Source: Sulfurimonas sp. (GTDB lineage Bacteria; Campylobacterota; Campylobacteria; Campylobacterales; Sulfurimonadaceae). From it: a stretch of 7,046 bases of DNA. Positions 1 to 5,705 of this stretch are shown here, piece after piece (within the stretch, counting starts at the first letter, position 1; each line of letters opens with the position of its first letter). The notes beneath the pieces were generated by a model. That model had not been told where the DNA came from and did no database searches. It saw only the letters and a program-made list of their open reading frames with translations. Location of the stretch: assembly GCA_015663215.1 (NCBI GenBank), contig DQSP01000269.1, forward strand, positions 1-7,046, written 5' to 3'. The position numbers were made by a program, and so were the translations under genes.

Positions 1-1342
1 CATCACTATATTCATTACTTAGGCTTGTATTTTGCTCAGAGCCACCAAAACTTGAATGTTGCATATATAAATTTGCTCGATAAGAGATGTTCATATACTC
101 ATCAAATAGGGATGTTTGGAGTGTCACTGGTATATTAATATCTGTTTGTATCGCTGTTTTGTTTATAGCACGAGTAAGATTGTTCGATCTAATATCTACA
201 CTATAAAGTAAATGATCTTCTAAAATTGTATCAAGATAGTAATGGTACTGTAGTGTTGGTAATTTTTGAATTGTATCATCATTATTTGATAATGTTAAAT
301 CTTGATAGTATTTAAAATAGGTACCGAAGTAATTTGTATCAGTACTGTAAAACATATTAATTCTTGAGAGTACTTGCGTTGCTGTTGAATTATTTCTCAC
401 ATCGTTTGAGGAGAGGTTGATATAATCAACATCATTCATACTACTTATGTCAGCATATATACCAGATTGACCTTCAAAATTCGTCCCCAACCATTGGTTT
501 ACAAAGTCATTGTTATCATACTTGAAACTAAACCCGTAATGTGAGTCATTTTGTAAATTATTTTCTTTATAGTAATCTCCAGATTCTTTGAAGTACCCTG
601 AAGAGAACTTTCCTCTTGAAGTCGGAGAGTCTGCAAACCTAAAAGTTTGATAAACACCCTGTCCACGCTGTGTTCTTACTTGCGGTTTAAGTTCTAAGTC
701 CCACCAATTGTTAATAGCAATATATATTGGTTGCTCATAATATGTCCCCTCATTAGATGAATACCCAAATGAAGGCATTAAAAGACCTGATCTTCTTGTT
801 GTATCTAATGAAAAGCCGAAGTATGGCATATAAAAAATAGGCATATCATCAATATAGAGTCTAGCATTATATAGGTTCATCCATTTTGAATCTGAATTAT
901 AATCAGATGAAGAAAATTCTATTTTCCAGATAGGATCAATGGGATCACAACCACTCAATGTTCCATCATTTATGTCCATAAGATTCTCTGTACTCTTCGC
1001 ATCATTTGCACTCATCCAAACGCGAGTCTCTCTATCTGACATATAAAAAGGTTTAAAGAATTTTTCTTTTTGAGCGATGTTTAATTTAGCATATTTTCCA
1101 AGGATTTTATATGCTTTACCCTGATTTACACGTATGTTATCAAAAAGTTCTAACTCGCTGCTATTTCTATCATAAACTGCACTATCCGCTGTTATAAAGT
1201 ACTTTTTGTACACAACGGTTACTCCTCTAGATGCTTTAACAATATCTCCATCGGAGCTCATTTTTGAAGCAAAAATTTCTACCTTATCACTTGCATAAAT
1301 ACTCACAAGTAAAGATAAAAAAAGGAATAAAAGTTTAAGCAT
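1..1342 (-). CDS. lptD: LPS-assembly outer-membrane protein LptD (3' end cut by window edge)
   Basis: The frame starts with ATG at 1342-1340 and stays open for 447 codons to the left edge, so the C-terminal part of the protein is missing. LptD is the outer-membrane barrel that, with LptE, inserts lipopolysaccharide into the outer leaflet. Residues 1-17 form a signal peptide (Lys3, a Leu/Phe-rich core, probable cleavage after SIYA). Residues about 20-130 read as the OstA/LptA-like beta-jellyroll that receives LPS from LptA. The LptD signature follows: a Cys-Asp-Pro...Trp-Lys-Ile block at 132-141, then NARLYIDDMPIFYMPYF at 159-175 and DTTRRSGLLMPSFGY at 180-194. After that comes barrel sequence rich in Tyr, Asn and aromatic residues. 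Cys132 is the only cysteine seen; its usual disulphide partners would lie in the missing C-terminus. The start overlaps the end of the RDD gene by 8 nt and has no clear ribosome binding site, which suggests translational coupling. The family call is firm; the gene's end is unseen. Confidence 0.93.
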   Translation of the reverse strand, partial: MLKLLFLFLSLLVSIYASDKVEIFASKMSSDGDIVKASRGVTVVYKKYFITADSAVYDRNSSELELFDNIRVNQGKAYKILGKYAKLNIAQKEKFFKPFYMSDRETRVWMSANDAKSTENLMDINDGTLSGCDPIDPIWKIEFSSSDYNSDSKWMNLYNARLYIDDMPIFYMPYFGFSLDTTRRSGLLMPSFGYSSNEGTYYEQPIYIAINNWWDLELKPQVRTQRGQGVYQTFRFADSPTSRGKFSSGYFKESGDYYKENNLQNDSHYGFSFKYDNNDFVNQWLGTNFEGQSGIYADISSMNDVDYINLSSNDVRNNSTATQVLSRINMFYSTDTNYFGTYFKYYQDLTLSNNDDTIQKLPTLQYHYYLDTILEDHLLYSVDIRSNNLTRAINKTAIQTDINIPVTLQTSLFDEYMNISYRANLYMQHSSFGGSEQNTSLSNEYSD

Positions 1343-1784
1343 TAACTACTAATGTCTTAGAGCTCAGGTCGTGCCAAGTCTGTCTTGCAGGATTTAAAAC
1401 ACCCCATAAAAACCCAAGATATAGAAGCATCTCACTTATCACTCTAATAATTGCTCGATTTAATGCCACTAAAACATTTGGATTACTGAGTGTTTTTATC
1501 TCAATTACTCTTATTTTCATAACAAGTTTCCCAACTGTAGCACCATACTGCATTACAAAAAAAGCTTGATAAATAATTTTCATCATCATGAACTCTAAAA
1601 CAAAACTATTTGTGAGAATAATTATCTCTTGTGTAGATCCTGCTTGAACAAAAGAATCCCAAAGAGCGATTATAAGTAAAAATGAAAGTAGCATTTCATC
1701 TATAAAAAATGCTACTGCTCTTTTTCTATTGAGTGCTAATGTAATCCCTTCATGATGCAGACGAGTTTCTAGTTCTTCATTCAC
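1335..1784 (-). CDS. RDD-family small integral membrane protein
   Basis: This 149-residue protein has the RDD-domain pattern. Arg22-Ala23 and Asp29 sit in the first membrane segment (about 23-42). A second hydrophobic segment spans about 59-79. It is followed by the conserved QYGATVGKLVMKIRVIE block (79-95), then by Arg110/Arg114 and a last hydrophobic stretch (about 112-131). The C-terminal motif is RQTWHDLSSKTLVV (134-147), which matches the family's usual 'hDklagT.VV' ending. RDD proteins are inner-membrane proteins of mostly unknown function; some have been linked to ion transport, so no specific substrate can be given. The start is a GTG at 1784-1782, 11 nt after the purD stop, with AGGA overlapping that stop as a plausible ribosome binding site. 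The next in-frame Met is residue 31, which would remove the first helix's Arg and Asp, so GTG is preferred. The stop overlaps the lptD start. The position suggests co-expression with lptD, but a functional link is only inference. Confidence 0.85.
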   Translation of the reverse strand: MNEELETRLHHEGITLALNRKRAVAFFIDEMLLSFLLIIALWDSFVQAGSTQEIIILTNSFVLEFMMMKIIYQAFFVMQYGATVGKLVMKIRVIEIKTLSNPNVLVALNRAIIRVISEMLLYLGFLWGVLNPARQTWHDLSSKTLVVNA

Positions 1785-1795
1785 TATTTTCTATC

Positions 1796-3061
1796 CTATA
1801 GAGCTTGATAAGCGATATCTGTACGAATTTTTTTACCAACAAAATGCACTTGTCCACATCTAAGGTATGCTCTATCTCTTGCCTCTTGTATAGTATTGCC
1901 AAGCCCAACACAAACTAAAACGCGACCACCACTTGCATAAAGAGTACCATCTTCTTTCATCACACCAGCATAAGATATATGTGTATACTTTTGTATCTCC
2001 TCATGAAGCACAGTGTCTTCAACTATTTCAGCTGGAAGTGAGCTAGAGTAAGGATAATTTGCAGATGCCATAACTACACCTACTGCAAACTGCTCAGAAA
2101 ATTCTACTTTTATCTCTTTTAAACGATTTGTAGCAGCTTTATGAAACATCTCTGACACTGAAGATGTCATGAGAGGCATAAGTATCTCACACTCTGGATC
2201 TCCAAAACGCACATTAAACTCTAGTGTAATTGGTTCACCATTTACGACCATAATGCCGATAAAAAGAACACCTTCAAAAGGAGCACCTTCCGCTTTCATT
2301 CCATCAAGTGTTGGAACTATAACTCGCTCTCTTACTTTTTGATACAGTTCTTCGTCTACTAAAGGCGTAGGAGCATAAGCACCCATACCACCCGTATTTG
2401 GACCCGTATCTCCATCGCCAATACGTTTATGATCTTGCGCTGCTTGAAGTAAAATGTAATCATCACCATCACAAATAGCGAACATACTTAACTCAAACCC
2501 ATCAAGAAACTCTTCGACGATTACTTTTTTACCAGCATCACCAAAGCTTTTTCCGCTGAGCATCTCACCTATCGCTTTTTTTGCTTCATCATGACTAGTA
2601 GCGATAATAACACCTTTACCGCCACAAAGCCCATCTGCTTTTACAACTATTGGAGTTTTTAAAGTATCTGTAAACTTATAAAGCTCCTCAATACTATCAG
2701 ACTCAATATAAGCAGCCGTAGGAATATTATATTTTGCTAAAAAGTTTTTCATATAAACTTTTGAGCCTTCAAGTTGTGCAGCTTCTTTACTTGGACCAAA
2801 TATTGTAAGACCCTCAGCTTTGAAAATATCAACAATACCATCCACTAAAGGTGCTTCAGGACCAACAATTGTAAGTTCAATCTTATTTTCTTTCGCAAAC
2901 GCAGCTAAATCATTGTAGTCTTTAATATTGATATTAGTACCTAAGTTCTCAGTAGCACCATTTCCCGGTTGGAAAAAAAGTTCATGCTGTTGTTGCTCAT
3001 TTTTAATTGCACGCCCTATTGAGTACTCACGTCCACCACTACCTAAAATCAAAATCTTCAT
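1796..3061 (-). CDS. purD: Phosphoribosylamine-glycine ligase (GAR synthetase) PurD
   Basis: PurD catalyses the second step of de novo purine synthesis in the cytoplasm: 5-phosphoribosylamine + glycine + ATP gives glycinamide ribonucleotide. The 421 residues match the family length of about 420-430. The ATP-grasp landmarks appear in order: GSGGREYSIG at 8-17, VGPEAPLVDG at 66-75, FGPSKEAAQLEGSK near 88-101, VKADGLCGGKG near 140-150, and FGDAGKKVIVEEFLDGFE. These are followed by QDHKRIGDGDTGPNTGGMGAY and EFNVRFGDPECEILMPLM, the metal/phosphate end of the active site. Some positions differ from the E. coli wording (REYS for REHA, GLCGGKG for GLAAGKG, DPECE for DPETQ). As I recall these are shared by Campylobacter PurD, so they look like lineage features rather than damage. 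The ATG at 3061-3059 has a good GGAG site 6 nt upstream. The gene sits 19 nt beyond the terminator of the 6S-like RNA, so it depends either on read-through from upstream or on a promoter I cannot identify. Confidence 0.97.
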   Translation of the reverse strand: MKILILGSGGREYSIGRAIKNEQQQHELFFQPGNGATENLGTNINIKDYNDLAAFAKENKIELTIVGPEAPLVDGIVDIFKAEGLTIFGPSKEAAQLEGSKVYMKNFLAKYNIPTAAYIESDSIEELYKFTDTLKTPIVVKADGLCGGKGVIIATSHDEAKKAIGEMLSGKSFGDAGKKVIVEEFLDGFELSMFAICDGDDYILLQAAQDHKRIGDGDTGPNTGGMGAYAPTPLVDEELYQKVRERVIVPTLDGMKAEGAPFEGVLFIGIMVVNGEPITLEFNVRFGDPECEILMPLMTSSVSEMFHKAATNRLKEIKVEFSEQFAVGVVMASANYPYSSSLPAEIVEDTVLHEEIQKYTHISYAGVMKEDGTLYASGGRVLVCVGLGNTIQEARDRAYLRCGQVHFVGKKIRTDIAYQAL

Positions 3062-3080
3062 ATATTGCTCCGTATAAATT

Positions 3081-3125
3081 AAAAAAAGTATTTAGTAAAA
3101 AGATTGATGCCTTTTTACTAAATAC
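3081..3125 (-). terminator. Rho-independent terminator of the 6S-like RNA, in the purD leader
   Basis: On the minus strand a perfect 15-bp stem (3125-3111 paired with 3102-3088) encloses an 8-nt loop, GCATCAAT. It is followed at once by seven T residues (3087-3081). Only three of the 15 pairs are G-C, so the stem is long but weak per base pair. The orientation ends minus-strand transcription just before the purD ribosome binding site. No coding gene ends here, so the natural client is the non-coding RNA that stops 6 nt upstream. On the plus strand the hairpin is followed by TTCTGTTG and has no T tract, so it is unlikely to act in that direction. Confidence 0.8.
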
Positions 3126-3131
3126 TTCTGT

Positions 3132-3340
3132 TGTAGAAAACCCGAATGGCCGTTTCGCATTTGGCTTGGTTCTAAAAGCCGAATTTGGGTGAAGAGAGAG
3201 CTCTCTAACGGCGGCATCTTCTCGCATATGTTACCATAACTCAAACGAAGACACTGACTCACAAAAGCTCTACTTGTTCACTAATTGTACATGTAGAACC
3301 CTCATTGGTGCGATTAGTCGAACCACTCAGATTGTCTACA
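3132..3340 (-). ncRNA. ssrS: Probable 6S RNA (sigma70 RNA polymerase-binding regulatory RNA)
   Basis: The RNA has its own TATAAT box and a terminator, and its ends pair. The closing stem joins 3340-3321 to 3132-3151: 19 pairs including G-U, interrupted by one C-U mismatch at 3334/3138. Working inward come an internal loop, then 3313-3309 with 3155-3159 (5 bp). An unpaired 8x8 bubble follows (3308-3301 against 3167-3160), then 3300-3294 with 3168-3174 (7 bp), 3286-3283 with 3182-3185, and 3281-3277 with 3189-3193. A distal arm is possible at 3254-3247 with 3214-3221. A single long interrupted rod of about 209 nt with a central bubble is the 6S hallmark. 6S RNA binds the housekeeping holoenzyme as an open-promoter mimic and serves as template for short product RNAs. 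I also recall epsilonproteobacterial 6S genes lying next to purD, which I cannot check here. The folding was done by eye. It lacks the tRNA-like ends and tag frame of tmRNA and the SRP RNA core. Exact ends are uncertain by a few bases. Confidence 0.72.
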
Positions 3341-3344
3341 TACA

Positions 3345-3350
3345 ATTATA
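3345..3350 (-). promoter_or_regulatory. -10 box (TATAAT) of the 6S-like RNA
   Basis: A perfect TATAAT lies on the minus strand at 3350-3345, 37 nt past the hemD stop codon. It would place the start of transcription at about 3339-3337, exactly at the 5' edge of the closing stem. There is no TTGACA-like -35 at the usual distance; the upstream DNA is instead A/T-rich (3390-3351). That is typical of Campylobacterota housekeeping promoters, where the -10 box carries most of the signal. I see no terminator between hemD and this box, so read-through from hemD into the RNA is also possible. Confidence 0.68.
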
Positions 3351-3387
3351 CAAAGATTTTACTTGATTTAGTTTTATATCTATTTTA

Positions 3388-4026
3388 TTATTTGAATATT
3401 AATGAATTACTTATTGCTAAACAGCTATCGATACTTGTTTCATTGGTAATGAGATAGTCAACTTGAGAAGGAAGAGCCTTAGCTGTTGTTTTTCCAATGA
3501 CAATCACTTTATGATTTTCTTTAAACTCATGATACTTTAAAAAACATTTCACACTTGAGGGCGATGTAAATATTAAAATAGCATTTTTTGAAAATTTTAC
3601 ACTCTTAATATTTTCAGAACAGCTACTCTCATATAGTATAGCTTCATCTAAGTCATATCTGTCTCTTCTTAATATCTCTGCAAAATTCGAAGCCACTGTC
3701 TTTGCTCTTAAATAGAGCCATTTTGTACGCTTAGGGTACTTAATAATTATCTCAGATAGATTATCTCCATAGCCAGCTCCAACTTCTAAAACATTTCCAT
3801 TAATTTGTTTAAAACTTTGAGCCGTAGCATTAGAAATACAGAGTGCTTTTTTATCTTTATAATCATCATAATCATATTGAAGTAAAGCCTTAACAGCTTG
3901 TTTGGAAGTCAAAATAATATAGTCATATTTTGAGAAGTCGATACTTGGTTTAAAAAAAGAAATATCTAAAGGATTTACACCAATAGTGTCGGGGTGTGAA
4001 GAGGTAGAAAAGAGATACGGTTTCAT
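3388..4026 (-). CDS. hemD: Uroporphyrinogen-III synthase HemD
   Basis: HemD closes hydroxymethylbilane to uroporphyrinogen III, inverting ring D, in cytoplasmic tetrapyrrole (heme/siroheme/cobalamin) synthesis. Sequence identity in this family is low, but the 212-residue protein has the two-lobed pattern. YDYIILTSKQAVKALL (35-49) is the first lobe's 'dwiifTS..av' motif. LYESSC (131-136) carries the conserved Tyr region. AILIFTSPSSVKCFL (149-163) is the matching motif of the second lobe, and VIVIGKTTAKAL (174-185) is the 'IG..Ta.aL' motif. The frame is open up to an ATG at 4110, but that start would read 28 residues out of frame through the 3' end of guaA. The ATG at 4026-4024 gives MKPYLFSTSS, a typical HemD N-terminus, and leaves a 19-nt gap after guaA, so I use it. 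There is no good Shine-Dalgarno sequence before it (pyrimidine-rich TTCTCTTCTCTT), which suggests translation coupled to guaA or weak initiation. Similar small HemD proteins occur in other epsilonproteobacteria. Confidence 0.82.
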   Translation of the reverse strand: MKPYLFSTSSHPDTIGVNPLDISFFKPSIDFSKYDYIILTSKQAVKALLQYDYDDYKDKKALCISNATAQSFKQINGNVLEVGAGYGDNLSEIIIKYPKRTKWLYLRAKTVASNFAEILRRDRYDLDEAILYESSCSENIKSVKFSKNAILIFTSPSSVKCFLKYHEFKENHKVIVIGKTTAKALPSQVDYLITNETSIDSCLAISNSLIFK

Positions 4027-4045
4027 AAGAGAAGAGAAAAAATCT

Positions 4046-5584
4046 CTACTCCCACTCGATAGTTGCAGGTGGTTTAGAAGAGATGTCATAAACAACCCTA
4101 TTAATTCCATCTACTTCGTTAATGATACGACGAGATATTCTCTCAAGTAAGTCATGAGGTAAGTGTGCAAAAGTTGCAGTCATTCCATCAACTGCTTCAA
4201 CAACTCGTACACAAACAGTGTTGTCATAAGTACGGTTATCGCCCATAACACCAACACTTTTTACATTTAAAAGTACTGTAAATGCTTGCCAAGTTTTTGC
4301 ATAATAACCACTCGCTTTGAGCTCATCGAGTAAAATAACATCTGCTTCGCGAAGCATATCTAAATCAGGAACATTCACATCTCCCATAATTCTAATTGCT
4401 AAACCAGGTCCAGGAAATGGATGACGGTTAATCATATCTGATGGAAGTCCTAACTCTAACCCAATTTTACGAACCTCATCTTTAAAAAGTTCACGTAGTG
4501 GTTCTATTAACTCAAAATCCATCCAATCAGGTAAACCGCCAACATTATGGTGCGATTTAATTACTTCTGATGGACCATTTACACTGATTGATTCAATAAC
4601 ATCAGGATAAAGTGTACCTTGAGCTAAAAACTTAATACCGTCGTGCTTTTTAGCCTCTTTTTCAAACTCTTCGATGAAAGTATGACCTATGATTTTACGC
4701 TTTTGTTCAGGGTCTGAGATGCCCTCAAGTTTACCAAGAAAGTTATCTACTGCATCAACAGTTACAAGTGGTGCCTTAAGGTTAATCTTAAAAACTTCTT
4801 GAACTTGCTCGCGTTCACCTTTACGAAGTAGACCATTGTCAACAAAAACAGGAATAAGCTGATCACCTATAGCTTCATAAAGCATAGCCGCAACTACAGA
4901 GCTATCAACCCCACCACTAAGACCACAAAGAACCTTACCAGTACCAACTTTCTCACGAATCATCTTAATTTTCTCTTTTAAGAAATGCTCCATCTTCCAT
5001 TTTTCAGTAACTCCACAAATATTTCTTGCAAAGTTACGAAGCATCAAGTAACCCTCTTCTGAGTGTTGTACTTCTGGGTGAAACTGCATCGCATAAACAC
5101 GTTTTTCTTCATTTGCGATTGCTGCGTAAGGAGAGTTGTCACTTGTAGCGATAGGTGCAAAACCTTCTGGTAAAACATCTACTTTATCGGAGTGACTCAT
5201 CCATACAATGCGATCATCATCACAATCTGCTAAAAGAGGAGATGCAGTCTCAAGTTTAAGTTCAGCCTTACCATACTCATGATGGTTTGAACGGATAACA
5301 CTACCACCAAAATCAACAGCAATACGTTGCATACCATAACAGATACCTAAAATAGGAATACCCATGTCATAAATAGCTTTGTCTACTTCATAAGCATCAT
5401 CATTATAAACAGAAGATGGACCACCTGAAAGGATTACACCTTTTGGATTTCTAGCTGCAATATCTTTTGCAGAAGCATGATAAGGAAGAATCTCACAGTA
5501 GACTTTATCTTCACGAAGACGACGAGCTATAAGTTGTGTATATTGAGAACCGAAATCTAAAACAATGATGCTAACATTTGTCAT
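4046..5584 (-). CDS. guaA: GMP synthase (glutamine-hydrolysing) GuaA
   Basis: GuaA converts XMP to GMP using ATP and glutamine in the cytoplasm, the last step of guanine nucleotide synthesis. The 512 residues are full length. The class I glutamine amidotransferase domain (about 5-190) shows the oxyanion-region GGPSSVY (54-60), the nucleophile Cys82 in GICYGMQ, and the rest of the triad as His169 and Glu171 in QFHPEV. The ATP-pyrophosphatase domain starts near 205 with the PP-loop SGGVDSS (223-229). The C-terminal dimerisation/XMP-binding domain includes [12 protein letters not shown] (388-399) and ends with the conserved [10 protein letters not shown]. The ATG at 5584-5582 has AAAAGG 7 nt upstream. 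A TATAAT at 5669-5664 gives a leader of about 73 nt in which I see no riboswitch-like fold. hemD follows after 19 nt and may share the transcript. purD, another purine gene, lies further downstream beyond the 6S-like RNA. All key residues are intact. Confidence 0.98.
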   Translation of the reverse strand: MTNVSIIVLDFGSQYTQLIARRLREDKVYCEILPYHASAKDIAARNPKGVILSGGPSSVYNDDAYEVDKAIYDMGIPILGICYGMQRIAVDFGGSVIRSNHHEYGKAELKLETASPLLADCDDDRIVWMSHSDKVDVLPEGFAPIATSDNSPYAAIANEEKRVYAMQFHPEVQHSEEGYLMLRNFARNICGVTEKWKMEHFLKEKIKMIREKVGTGKVLCGLSGGVDSSVVAAMLYEAIGDQLIPVFVDNGLLRKGEREQVQEVFKINLKAPLVTVDAVDNFLGKLEGISDPEQKRKIIGHTFIEEFEKEAKKHDGIKFLAQGTLYPDVIESISVNGPSEVIKSHHNVGGLPDWMDFELIEPLRELFKDEVRKIGLELGLPSDMINRHPFPGPGLAIRIMGDVNVPDLDMLREADVILLDELKASGYYAKTWQAFTVLLNVKSVGVMGDNRTYDNTVCVRVVEAVDGMTATFAHLPHDLLERISRRIINEVDGINRVVYDISSKPPATIEWE

Positions 5585-5663
5585 ATAAGTACCTTTTGAA
5601 TGTAAAATTATTAATTATGAAAGGATACAACAATAAAGGTTAATCTTAGATATATGAAAAAGG

Positions 5664-5669
5664 ATTATA
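5664..5669 (-). promoter_or_regulatory. Probable -10 box (TATAAT) for guaA-hemD
   Basis: A perfect TATAAT lies on the minus strand 79 nt upstream of the guaA start codon and just 4 nt past the nhaD terminator hairpin. Transcription would begin near 5657. No -35 hexamer is visible; the position where it would lie falls inside the hairpin. The call rests on the hexamer match and its place in the nhaD-guaA gap. Other A/T-rich hexamers in this 121-nt spacer could serve instead. Confidence 0.5.
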
Positions 5670-5673
5670 GAAG

Positions 5674-5700
5674 AATACCTCCATTTCTAATGGAGGTATT
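5674..5700 (-). terminator. Hairpin terminator after nhaD
   Basis: A perfect 11-bp stem (AATACCTCCAT paired with ATGGAGGTATT) with a 5-nt loop begins 5 nt after the nhaD stop codon. On the minus strand it is followed by CTTCTATAATCC, which is pyrimidine-rich but not a clean run of T, so termination may be partial. On the plus strand the following bases are AAGGTTTACG, so it does not look like a terminator in that direction. Its place right behind nhaD supports the minus-strand reading. Confidence 0.6.
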
Positions 5701-5705
5701 AAGGT

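Noticed and set aside
1796..3061. PurD motif changes (REYS for REHA, GLCGGKG, DPECE) as signs of a degraded or repurposed enzyme
   Set aside because: The frame is full length, the other ATP-grasp motifs are intact, and the same wording appears in Campylobacter-type PurD as I recall it, so this is lineage variation.
3007..3192. Small plus-strand reading frame (61 codons) over the purD start and the RNA gene
   Set aside because: It runs antisense through the start of purD, the terminator hairpin and the 3' arm of the 6S-like RNA, and shows no recognisable protein features.
3195..3206. 12-bp perfect palindrome AGAGAGCTCTCT as an operator site
   Set aside because: It lies inside the 3' half of the RNA gene, where part of it can pair with 3271-3266, so RNA structure explains it at least as well as a protein site.
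3039..3227. Small minus-strand reading frame (62 codons) spanning the RNA's 3' part, the terminator and the purD start
   Set aside because: It is explained by the RNA and terminator sequences. It overlaps purD in another frame and resembles no family.
3132..3340. tmRNA, SRP RNA, RNase P RNA or a purine riboswitch for this RNA
   Set aside because: There is no tRNA-like acceptor end or tag peptide frame, no SRP GGAAGCA-type core, and no RNase P conserved segments, and the RNA ends at a terminator as a self-contained rod.
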